A stretch of DNA of 64,000 nucleotides. It comes from Dechloromonas denitrificans (GTDB lineage Bacteria; Pseudomonadota; Gammaproteobacteria; Burkholderiales; Rhodocyclaceae). The stretch lies in assembly GCF_001551835.1 (NCBI RefSeq), contig NZ_LODL01000013.1:155978-219977 (forward strand). The letters are read 5' to 3'. A program made the translations under genes and the position numbers. Of this stretch, positions 55,508-63,734 are shown piece by piece. Below the pieces are notes generated by a model. The model had not been told where the DNA came from and ran no database searches. It was given only the letters and a program-made list of their open reading frames with translations. Every line of letters begins with the position of its first letter. Position 1 is the stretch's first letter.

Positions 55508-56397
55508 CGCCGAGCGACCGCGTTTCCATCGTTATTCCAGCCAGAAATGAGGCTGGCGGTTTGCGTGAGCTGCTGCCAAATCTTGTCGGGACGATCAGCG
55601 GCGCCGAGATACTGGTTGTCGACGACGGTTCTACTGATGACACGGCTGAAGTTTGTGCCGAGTTTCAGGTCAGACGGCTACGCCATCATTATTCCTTAGG
55701 CAACGGGGCATCCATAAAGTCAGGCACCCGGGCCGTTGGAGGCGAAGTCTTGATCTTCATGGATGCGGACGGCCAGCATCAGCCGGCGGACATTCCTGCG
55801 TTGCTGGAGAAGTTTGCTCAAGGCTATGACATGGTGGTTGGGGCGCGTCAATCGGGGTCGCATGCCGGGACGCATCGCGCAGTAGCCAACGATATCTTCA
55901 GCCGATTGGCTAGCTGGATGGTCATGCAAACTGTAGAAGACCTTACTTCCGGGTTCCGCATTGTTCGCGCTGACAAATTCCGCAAGTTTCTGTATCTGTT
56001 GCCTAATGGCTTCTCCTACCCGACGACCATTACGATGAGTTTCTTTCGGGCGGGCTTCAGCGTTGGTTATGTGCCGATTCATACGCCCCGGCGTATTGGA
56101 AAGAGCCATATTCGTCCTTTTCGTGATGGCGTTCGATTTCTATTGATCATTATTAAAATCGGTACGCTCTACTCACCGCAGAGGCTCTTCTTGCCAATTA
56201 GCGCAGGCTTTTTCCTGACCGGGCTGTCCTACTATATCTATACCTTTCTCGGAACCGGACGTTTTACGAACATGAGCGCCCTTCTGTTCATTTCGGCAAT
56301 CCTGACCTTTCTGATCGGTATTGTTTCAGAACAGATTTCAGCATTGCATTACAAGGGTATGGACGAGTCAGTTGAGGGCAGGGAGCCCAAGCCTTAA
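55504..56397 (+). CDS. Glycosyltransferase family 2, polyprenyl-phosphate sugar transferase type
   Basis: This 297-residue GT2 enzyme has an N-terminal nucleotide-sugar domain (VSIVIPARNEAGGL, VVDDGSTDDTAEV, FMDADGQHQPADI with the DxD) and two C-terminal membrane helices (about 222-285). It resembles dolichol/undecaprenyl-phosphate mannosyl- or glucosyltransferases. It may make the lipid-linked sugar donor used by the GT-C protein encoded just upstream, with which it overlaps by ATGA. The sugar is unknown. Confidence 0.85.
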   Translation: MTPSDRVSIVIPARNEAGGLRELLPNLVGTISGAEILVVDDGSTDDTAEVCAEFQVRRLRHHYSLGNGASIKSGTRAVGGEVLIFMDADGQHQPADIPALLEKFAQGYDMVVGARQSGSHAGTHRAVANDIFSRLASWMVMQTVEDLTSGFRIVRADKFRKFLYLLPNGFSYPTTITMSFFRAGFSVGYVPIHTPRRIGKSHIRPFRDGVRFLLIIIKIGTLYSPQRLFLPISAGFFLTGLSYYIYTFLGTGRFTNMSALLFISAILTFLIGIVSEQISALHYKGMDESVEGREPKP

Positions 56398-56475
56398 GCG
56401 GCACTGTCGCACCATGCTCTTCGATACCTTTTCGTTGACCGAAGCCGTCGTCAGAGTCGTTGGACTGGAGAGTCA

Positions 56476-57597
56476 ATGCGACAAGTATTGCTGACGGCCA
56501 CATCCTATCCAGCGGATGCTGACGATTGGCGTGGTCGTTTCATCTATGACATGGCGCAATCGTTAGCCAGGCAGAATGGGGTCGATCTCGCCCTGTGGGC
56601 CCCGCCCGGCGATATGCCGGACGGCGTGCGGACAGTCCTTCGGGATGGCGATGCGAATTGGATGTCGGGGTTGCTTGAGCGGGGAGGGATAACTCATCTG
56701 CTGCGCCAAAAACCTTTGCAAGGGATGCGCGACGCACTCACGCTCTGTTTGCGACTGCGTCGTGCCTATCAACAATTTGGCAGATTGGCTGGAAAGCGTG
56801 TGGCCCATGTGAACTGGCTGCAAAATGCCTTGCCGCTCAAGGGGCTCGATATTTCCGCCCTAATCACCGTGCTTGGCAGTGACTTGGCTCTCCTCCGCCT
56901 GCCTGGCATGGTGCCCATGCTGCGCTCGGTTCTGCGCGACAGACCAGTGATCCTGGCGCCCAATGCGGAGTGGATGCTGCCTCCGCTAAAGGCGCAATTC
57001 GGTGACCTGGCCGAGATTCGCCCAATCCCGTTCGGTGTGCATTCTCGGTGGTTTGACATTACGCGTGGTGAGCCGGCGGCGCGTAGCGGTGACTGGCTGC
57101 TCGTTTCCCGAGTAACGAGGGCGAAACTGGGGCACCTGCTCGATTGGGGGAGGGGGCTCTTCGGGGTGCATAGAAACCTTCATCTGCTTGGGCCAATGCA
57201 AGAGGCGATTGAATTGCCGTCATGGATCCGCTATCACGGAGCGACTCATCCCGGTGCGCTGGCAGCCGACTGGTTTCCCAGAGTCCAGGGGCTGTTGACT
57301 TTAAGTACCCATGACGAGGGGCGGCCGCAAGTGATGATCGAGGCGATGGCCGCAGGCATGCCGGTCATCGCCTCCGATCTGCCGGCCCACAGGGATCTGG
57401 TGCGCCATGGTGAAAACGGACTCGTGGTAGCGGACCGGGAGAGCTTCCGCTTGGCTTTGGAGCATCTGGACAATCCAGAGACGAGTGGCGCCATGGGGGA
57501 GGCCGGACGGCGCTGGGTGGCTGAGTGCATCGGTACATGGGATGATTGCGCCCGGCGCTATGTTGGCGCCTATGATGATTTGCTGAGGCACGCGTGA
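56476..57597 (+). CDS. Glycosyltransferase, GT4-like
   Basis: This 373-residue GT-B-fold enzyme has the GT4 donor-site pattern EGRPQVMIEAMAAGMPVIAS in the C-terminal half. The N-terminus (LLTATSYPADADDWRGRFIYD) is typical of family members that scan for acceptors. No membrane helices are evident. A 78-bp gap precedes it. Its stop overlaps the epimerase GTG start (GTGA). The linkage made cannot be predicted. Confidence 0.82.
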   Translation: MRQVLLTATSYPADADDWRGRFIYDMAQSLARQNGVDLALWAPPGDMPDGVRTVLRDGDANWMSGLLERGGITHLLRQKPLQGMRDALTLCLRLRRAYQQFGRLAGKRVAHVNWLQNALPLKGLDISALITVLGSDLALLRLPGMVPMLRSVLRDRPVILAPNAEWMLPPLKAQFGDLAEIRPIPFGVHSRWFDITRGEPAARSGDWLLVSRVTRAKLGHLLDWGRGLFGVHRNLHLLGPMQEAIELPSWIRYHGATHPGALAADWFPRVQGLLTLSTHDEGRPQVMIEAMAAGMPVIASDLPAHRDLVRHGENGLVVADRESFRLALEHLDNPETSGAMGEAGRRWVAECIGTWDDCARRYVGAYDDLLRHA

Positions 57598-58496
57598 AGT
57601 CAACAGGGGCAATTCTGCTGGTTGGTGGGGCTGGGTTTATCGGACGTTCATTAGCTGCCCGCTTGGTTGCACACGGCAAAGAGGTCCATGTGCTCTCTCG
57701 GAGCCTAGCTGGCGAATTGCCTGCCGGTGTCGTTGCTCACCAGGGGGATCAGGGAGATCCCGATGTCGTAGCCCCGTTATTAGCTCGTTGCACAGAGGTC
57801 TTTCATCTTGCGACGTCGACCACACCAGTTGATACGGTCTGGCGGCCAGCAATGGAGGCTGAGGTAAACTTGCTGCCGGCGCTGCGTTTCCTTGAGTGTG
57901 CGCAGCGGTTTCCGGCAAACCGATACTTGTATGTTTCGACTGGTGGCGCACTCTATGGTGACGCCGAGTTGGCTGCCGAGCAAACTCCGCTGGCCCCTCT
58001 CTCCTATCATGGCGCGGGAAAACTTGCGCTGGAGAGCTTTTTCGGCGTCTTCGGCCAGCGCCATCCGGGGCGTTTGAGCATCCTGCGGCCATCCAATGTC
58101 TACGGTCCGGGACAGGGGCTGCGTTCTGGCTTTGGAGCGGTCCGCACGCTGTTGGAGCGGGCGATGGATGGTGATCGCGTTACCATCTATGGCGATGGTG
58201 GAGCGGTGCGAGATTACTTATATATTGACGATCTGGTGTCGGCCTGTCTGTGCGCCTTGTCGGGGCCGGTTGGCATCTACAACATTGGGGCGGGGCGGGG
58301 GACTTCGCTGAATACGTTGGTGGCGCTAGTTGAGCGTGTTAGCGGACGGCATCTGAAAATTGAACATCAACCGCCCCGGTCATCCGACGTAAAACGCATC
58401 GTGCTGGATGTGGACCGGGCCAGAAAACTGCTTGGCTGGAGGGCGGAAGTTGATCTAGAGACCGGGGTGCTTCGGGCATGGAACTCGCTACAGTGA
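57594..58496 (+). CDS. NAD-dependent nucleotide-sugar epimerase/dehydratase (extended SDR)
   Basis: This 300-residue extended SDR has the Rossmann motif GGAGFIGRS at the N-terminus and the active-site Ser/Tyr/Lys group (STGGALYGD and YHGAGKLALE). RPSNVYGPGQG is typical of GalE-like enzymes. The Tyr is in SYHGAGK, where the usual YxxxK pattern is conserved. It starts with GTG overlapping the GT4 stop. It likely makes a UDP- or dTDP-sugar for the glycans of this region. Confidence 0.85.
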   Translation: MKSTGAILLVGGAGFIGRSLAARLVAHGKEVHVLSRSLAGELPAGVVAHQGDQGDPDVVAPLLARCTEVFHLATSTTPVDTVWRPAMEAEVNLLPALRFLECAQRFPANRYLYVSTGGALYGDAELAAEQTPLAPLSYHGAGKLALESFFGVFGQRHPGRLSILRPSNVYGPGQGLRSGFGAVRTLLERAMDGDRVTIYGDGGAVRDYLYIDDLVSACLCALSGPVGIYNIGAGRGTSLNTLVALVERVSGRHLKIEHQPPRSSDVKRIVLDVDRARKLLGWRAEVDLETGVLRAWNSLQ

Positions 58497-58619
58497 ACAG
58501 TGGGACTGGAAAATCGCCTCAAATAAGTCGAGGGAAGCCCTGATGGAGTTTTCAACAAGCGCTTTAGTAAAGAGAAACTGCGTCCCCGAATGGCTTATAG
58601 GTGGTGAGGAATACGCATA

Positions 58620-59504
58620 ATGGGGGGGGTCTGTGCTGTAGTGGTAACGTATTACCCAGATGTAGACCTTTGGGATCGCCTTGCCAGAGTCTTGCCGCAA
58701 GTCGATGCTTTAGTCATCGTGGACAATACCCCTAAAGGTAGTCGGATATGGCTGCTGGATGAGGAGTTGCTTGGGGCTGAGAAAGTTTATTTGGTAAGGA
58801 ATTACACAAATCTTGGTGTTGCAACGGCGCTAAATCAAGGATTGCGAAAGGCCCTTGAATTCGATTGTGACTGGTTGCTTACCTTGGATCAGGATAGTCG
58901 ATGCTACCCATCGATGACTACCGCGTTGCTTAAAGTGGCCTCCTCATGTATTCCTGAATCTGTAGTGTTAGGTGGAAACTACCTGGATGCAAGAAATGGC
59001 ATACTCAAAGTGCCTGTTGGCGAGCCAGGAGAGTATGTCGAGCAGAAGACAGTGATAACGTCAGGTTGCCTAGTTAACGTCAGTTTTGCCAAACGAATCG
59101 GTGGTTTTCGTGACGACTACTTCATTGATCAGGTCGATCATGAATTTTGTCTGCGTGCTCGAGCTCACGGTGGCAGGGTGGTGCTCAGCAGAGAGCTGAC
59201 TATGGAGCATAGCGTCGGGGAGCCAGGGGGCGCAAGGATTTGGGGGTTGGGATGGTTGCCAAAGCACCCACCGTTAAGAAAGTATTACATAGCCCGGAAC
59301 TCGATTGTTACCATTCGCCGATACTGGCGTGATGAGCCTGAATGGTGTCTTCGTCGAGGAGGGCGCCTGCTGCTTGGCCTGCTATTGGTTGTGTTCTTTG
59401 AACCCTCTCCAATGGTCAAGGTGAGGGCCTTTGCCGCTGGTGTTTTGGATGCCATCGCTGGGCGGATGGGACCGGCCCGGCAGTCCTGGTTGTATAGCCC
59501 TTAA
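58620..59504 (+). CDS. Glycosyltransferase family 2 (rhamnosyltransferase-like) with poly-G start
   Basis: This 294-residue GT2 protein starts GVCAVVVTYYPD, has LLTLDQDSRCYPSM (donor-site Asp) and the later YFIDQVDHEFCLRARAHG, the pattern of RfbN/WbbL-type rhamnosyltransferases. GAGG precedes the ATG at 58620. Eight G in a row begin with the third base of the start codon, so a one-base slip would put the rest of the gene out of frame. A 123-bp AT-richer gap precedes it. It converges with the GT9-like gene, sharing 4 bp. Confidence 0.85.
   Translation: MGGVCAVVVTYYPDVDLWDRLARVLPQVDALVIVDNTPKGSRIWLLDEELLGAEKVYLVRNYTNLGVATALNQGLRKALEFDCDWLLTLDQDSRCYPSMTTALLKVASSCIPESVVLGGNYLDARNGILKVPVGEPGEYVEQKTVITSGCLVNVSFAKRIGGFRDDYFIDQVDHEFCLRARAHGGRVVLSRELTMEHSVGEPGGARIWGLGWLPKHPPLRKYYIARNSIVTIRRYWRDEPEWCLRRGGRLLLGLLLVVFFEPSPMVKVRAFAAGVLDAIAGRMGPARQSWLYSP
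58622..58629 (+). repeat. Poly-G tract (8 G) at the start of a glycosyltransferase gene
   Basis: Eight consecutive G bases span the last base of the ATG and codons 2-4 (Gly-Gly-Val). Slippage by one base would switch the gene off. Confidence 0.9.
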
Positions 59505-61252
59505 CAGCGGGATTTATTGAGTTTTCGTAGATAGCGAGTCGACCTCAGGTAGGTTTGTTGCCAGCCATCTCGTCGTAATGAGGTCATGAATTCGCGATGA
59601 AGTTGTCTCAGGAAACTGAATGATGGCTTGAGCCGGACTGCGAGGCAATTCAGGGCAAAACGGGCGCGGTGCTGGTTAAATTTCAAGGTGCCGATAGGGC
59701 GCAAATCCATCTCTGGCGCTGGGAGAGGTTGCTCGGGGGGCAAAGGCAGAATTTCTTGGGGGGTATATCCATTCAAGCCGTTCAACATTACCTCAACGGC
59801 ATCTTTGACGTTGCAGGGAGGAGAGAAGTTGGCGCACTCGGTGTTCCCATAGCGTGGACAACGTGCAATGCCATAGCAGGGACGGCAGGGTAGGCCCTGC
59901 TCCAGGAAGCGGTAATGAGGAGAGGCCGGTGCGTCCGAGTTTTGTGGTCGTGTGCTAGCAAACAGACAGAGCGTTGGGAGATGCAGAACGTGGGCGGCCA
60001 AATGTGTTGGAAAGGAGTCCATTCCTACCATGATGTCCTGGCTTTTCAGGAGATTTTTTAGCTGGGCGTAATTTTCGAATAAGGCGGTTGAGCAACGTTC
60101 GTAGTGCTCTCCTTTTCCTGCGAGGACTGTAACGTTGAAACCATCACGATGAAAGATATCAATGAGTCGTTGCTGGGCGTGTCGCGGGTACACCTTTAGG
60201 GGCCAGCCGCCATCGAAGAAGAGCAGTATTCGGGTGGGTTGATCGGGGTGAGACTTGGGGAATTGCTGAGCGTGCAATAGAGGACGATTGCCGAGAAGGT
60301 CCGTATCCCGCCAAACGTGGCGACCAAGCGCGAAGGCAAAATGGTCGATGAGGTGAAAGCGTGATACGTTGTAGTCGCGCGAGGGGCGCATGTAGAGTAG
60401 GAGGTGGCTTGTCGGCAGCAAGTCCGAGAAAGCCTTGAAGTATTCTCCCTCAGGCATCACGTTGCCTTGGCGAAATTCCGGCGTTCGATTGATTGGCGGT
60501 ATGTCGAGCGGGATGAGGTTTAGGCTAGGGGCAATGTCATCTGCGATGGCGCGATAGGACGCGTTCACTACTAGCGAGTTAACTGTCGGGCGGATGGAAT
60601 TCCAAGCCAAGGCGAAGAATAGGACATCGCCTGCATGGTGAGGCATGATGGCCGCCACGGGGAGTTCGTTTGGTGCTTTACCAGGATGATTCGCCAGTAC
60701 TTTGAGGGCATGTGCCGCGACCCAGCGGTAAATCGGCAAGTTTTCTTCATAGGTAAAGCCGTTGTGCGATGTTTTGGCCAGGTTGAATCCGGCGACAGGA
60801 AGGTTACGCGTTTCCTGATTGAAAAGCTTGGAGCAAAGCCGAGCGTCCAATTCGGCGTCGACAGTTGACAGTAGGGAAAGATATGCCTCATTCCCTCCGA
60901 TAACCTTGCCTGGGAAGAGATAGGCTACTGGTTTCCCGCTTGGATCGGCAAGGACAGTGATCCCCGTGTAAGGAGTGGCGGCACGGATTGCGGAGAGGGT
61001 AAGCCAAATTTCCTGCTTGTCGAGTTGAAAAAGGGGGTTGAAGACAAGCCGCTGTTCGGCTTTCCCGCTATGGTTCGCAGATAGCCGAACGGCCAATTCT
61101 TGGAGATAACGGGCCGGGGAGGAGAATGCGGAGTGAAATAGCACCCGAAAGGACTGTGCTGTTGGTGAGATCGTGTAGGTCTCGCATTCCCAGTGTTGAT
61201 CGGGGTCTGAAACGACGTATCGCCGATCGCTGATGAGGCCGATGCGAATCAT
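59501..61252 (-). CDS. GT9-like protein with N-terminal extension (putative glycosyltransferase)
   Basis: This 583-residue protein has a C-terminal part (about 300-530) that resembles ADP-heptose/GT9 glycosyltransferases: DIMVGMDSFPTHLAAHVL and LPTLCLFASTRP form the nucleotide-binding region. A Cys-rich segment (PCRPCYGIARCPRYGNTEC) follows, a known variant in some GT9 proteins that could bind metal. The N-terminal 200 residues match nothing I recognise. Its ATG overlaps the stop of the methyltransferase-kinase gene, so the two are coupled. The acceptor is unknown. Confidence 0.65.
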   Translation of the reverse strand: MIRIGLISDRRYVVSDPDQHWECETYTISPTAQSFRVLFHSAFSSPARYLQELAVRLSANHSGKAEQRLVFNPLFQLDKQEIWLTLSAIRAATPYTGITVLADPSGKPVAYLFPGKVIGGNEAYLSLLSTVDAELDARLCSKLFNQETRNLPVAGFNLAKTSHNGFTYEENLPIYRWVAAHALKVLANHPGKAPNELPVAAIMPHHAGDVLFFALAWNSIRPTVNSLVVNASYRAIADDIAPSLNLIPLDIPPINRTPEFRQGNVMPEGEYFKAFSDLLPTSHLLLYMRPSRDYNVSRFHLIDHFAFALGRHVWRDTDLLGNRPLLHAQQFPKSHPDQPTRILLFFDGGWPLKVYPRHAQQRLIDIFHRDGFNVTVLAGKGEHYERCSTALFENYAQLKNLLKSQDIMVGMDSFPTHLAAHVLHLPTLCLFASTRPQNSDAPASPHYRFLEQGLPCRPCYGIARCPRYGNTECANFSPPCNVKDAVEVMLNGLNGYTPQEILPLPPEQPLPAPEMDLRPIGTLKFNQHRARFALNCLAVRLKPSFSFLRQLHREFMTSLRRDGWQQTYLRSTRYLRKLNKSRC

Positions 61253-63699
61253 GAATGGAGGACAGCGCTGACTTGGAGTTCAGCAAGTGTGTCGTCATTC
61301 GGGGGCTGGTTCGTCTGTGCTACAGTGAGGCCGGCAAAACGGAGTCTGGCATTTCGGCGGGCGATCCAACGGCGATAGGTGGCAATTCGATTGAAGGGTT
61401 GCAATGACCACAGGGCATCTTTTTGTCGGAACAAAGCCGCTTGCTCAATGTCGCAGAAGCGATTCGCATCCCAGCGGTCCTGATAACGAATCTCGATGTC
61501 CATAAATCCGTGACGCTCCAGCAAGGTCTTCAAACCTTGGGCGGTGAAATGGAATATGTGAACCAGTGGAGGTTGCGCCCAGACCCAGTTCATGCCCATC
61601 GTCCGGTAGCCTTCGCCAGCCCGATTCGGGACCGCCAGGATAATGCGTCCACCGGGAGCGAGTAGCGACTTTATTTCCGAAAGGGTGCGTTCAAGATTGT
61701 TCGAGTGCTCAAGGACATGCAGCGCGATTACGGTATTCCATTCGTTTTTTCCAGGCGATTGCCCAGGGACGTAGGGGTCGTAAGTCAGGCTATCGAAGCC
61801 AGTTTCCTTTAGGGCGGTTGAGAGGTAGCCCATACCGCCGCCAAAGTCGAGTATCCGCTTGCCCAGTAATGGTCGGTATTCCTCTACCCGTTGCCGACAA
61901 TCCTTCAACTTGGCATCGTAATGGTCACGATACCATCTGTAATCGAATGCGTGCCTATAGAGCTCTGCCAGTTGGCTATCCGAAGGCATTGGGTTGGAAA
62001 AAATAGAGCAGCAGGCATTGCATTGCAACAACTTATATACCGGGTGCGAGAAAGTATCAGGGCCGATGTAGAGCTGCCCTGTACCCTGCTTGCATACGGG
62101 GCACAGAACGGCTTGTAATGGTCCATCGTCCATAGACAAAGCAGGTTGCGTTCTGATCCGTGATGGGAAAACAGTGTTCAGGAGTCGGAAGGCTGGTTTG
62201 AGGGCTGCGAGCCGCTGGTCCCATTTGCGTAGCCGGTTTCGGGTGGCGGTGACTTCTGTTTCAAGGTCTGAGAGGCGCGTTTTGATCAGCTGTATTTCTT
62301 GGGTGGTTGATTCAATCAATGCGGAATGTAGGTTCTCTTTCAGACTTCTGGAGGATGTAAGAGCGTGGGCGATGTCATCACGCGCCCATTCCTGCGCAAA
62401 CTTTGCCCAGTTCCACGCATCTGCCGGGGTATTCCACAGCTTTCTGACAACTCTGGCGGCTGGTTCCGGCAACTGGGTAGGCTGCAGTTCCTCGAGCCTG
62501 GGGGGCCAGACCAATAAGTTTGACGGGTGGTAGAGCCGATGGAGCAAAATCAGGAGCGGAATGCGCCAATCCTGCGGGTATTCCCGGTCAGTTCGCTCCG
62601 AAGTGATTGAGCCATAGTCAATCAAGATGATCCGTCCGTCGGTGCTTAACAGAACGTTCCAGGCCCGCAGGTCTTCGTGGAACAGGTTGCGCAACTCAAG
62701 TTCGCAAAGTTGGGGTAGTAGGGCCTCGACGACAGTGCCCGGATCGGGGGGCTGGTCACCAAGCAGGGCGGTACTGAGGAGTTGCCCTGGAATGCGTTCG
62801 CGCAACACCCATCCCTCATGTTTTCCAAGTTTGTAGCCGAGTATTTTTGGATAGCGAAGGCCCGCAATATCGGCCCTGCTCAGGAAAGCAATTTCGCGCT
62901 CAAGTTCCTTCCGATTCCATTCGCCATGCTTTCCGTGGAACCGAAATAGCTTCATTAGTTGACTGCCAGACTCGAAATAGCGTCGCCCGCGGTCATGTCC
63001 GAGGCGGTCGAGTTCGTGGGCAAGTGGCGTCCAGTGCTGAAAGTGGGTGATGGTGTTGCAAGCAAACCAACAAGTATTGCTTGCAAAGTACAGCGGACGC
63101 TTATGCTCCGACAGGTGGGTGTTGAATTCACCAACGCAGGCGAGGAATGCAAAGTCCTGATAGAGCCAGTCGGGCGTTTCCGGCTGGGCCGAGGCCCAAG
63201 TCACTGGCTCTTCCTTCACGGCAACTTCGAATAAACCTATCTTGATCTTGTTGCTCAATGCCTTAAGCATTGATCTCGTCGTGTCCGCCCCCTTCTCTGC
63301 ACACAGGTGATGCAGGACGCTGAGTCCAAGCACTAGGTCAGCCTCATGTGGCTCCAGCCGTTCCAGAGTATCCTCAATGCTTCCGACGCGAAACTGAACC
63401 GAAAGGCCTGAGTGAGCAGCCGCCAAGTGCTGACAAAGTTCGATGTTCGCTTTGAGACGGTCAATGCCGATCACCGTTGCGCCCCGTTCGGCGAGATGGA
63501 GGCTGAAATATCCTTGCGCGCACCCAAGGTCTAGAACTTTGAGTGGTCGTCCCAACCGTATCGTCAGTTGGTCGTGGATGAGGCTTATCAGCTGTAGGCG
63601 ATCTTGGCATGGCCGGGAAGCCTGAGTATCGAATTCGGGGTGGCCATAAATGGGCTGATAAGCCTCGGGTAGGGCTTCAACCAAGAGTTTGAGCGTCAT
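61249..63699 (-). CDS. WbdD-like methyltransferase-kinase-coiled coil protein with an added C-terminal methyltransferase
   Basis: This 816-residue multidomain protein has an N-terminal SAM methyltransferase (about 35-170; VLDLGCAQGYF near 55). A protein-kinase-like domain follows (about 240-400; catalytic HEDLRAWN near 341, metal-binding DYGS near 361). After it come a coiled coil (about 460-500), a C4 zinc ribbon (CPVC near 533, CNAC near 560) and a second SAM methyltransferase (about 610-720; ILDFGGGMGYL). The first three parts have the order of WbdD, which methylates and phosphorylates the O9a polymannose end and uses its coil as a ruler. The second methyltransferase and ribbon are additional. 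It has no membrane segment. Confidence 0.82.
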   Translation of the reverse strand: MTLKLLVEALPEAYQPIYGHPEFDTQASRPCQDRLQLISLIHDQLTIRLGRPLKVLDLGCAQGYFSLHLAERGATVIGIDRLKANIELCQHLAAAHSGLSVQFRVGSIEDTLERLEPHEADLVLGLSVLHHLCAEKGADTTRSMLKALSNKIKIGLFEVAVKEEPVTWASAQPETPDWLYQDFAFLACVGEFNTHLSEHKRPLYFASNTCWFACNTITHFQHWTPLAHELDRLGHDRGRRYFESGSQLMKLFRFHGKHGEWNRKELEREIAFLSRADIAGLRYPKILGYKLGKHEGWVLRERIPGQLLSTALLGDQPPDPGTVVEALLPQLCELELRNLFHEDLRAWNVLLSTDGRIILIDYGSITSERTDREYPQDWRIPLLILLHRLYHPSNLLVWPPRLEELQPTQLPEPAARVVRKLWNTPADAWNWAKFAQEWARDDIAHALTSSRSLKENLHSALIESTTQEIQLIKTRLSDLETEVTATRNRLRKWDQRLAALKPAFRLLNTVFPSRIRTQPALSMDDGPLQAVLCPVCKQGTGQLYIGPDTFSHPVYKLLQCNACCSIFSNPMPSDSQLAELYRHAFDYRWYRDHYDAKLKDCRQRVEEYRPLLGKRILDFGGGMGYLSTALKETGFDSLTYDPYVPGQSPGKNEWNTVIALHVLEHSNNLERTLSEIKSLLAPGGRIILAVPNRAGEGYRTMGMNWVWAQPPLVHIFHFTAQGLKTLLERHGFMDIEIRYQDRWDANRFCDIEQAALFRQKDALWSLQPFNRIATYRRWIARRNARLRFAGLTVAQTNQPPNDDTLAELQVSAVLHS

Positions 63700-63734
63700 G
63701 CGCAGTGCATCGGAGGAGAGAAGGTTTCGGCGAG

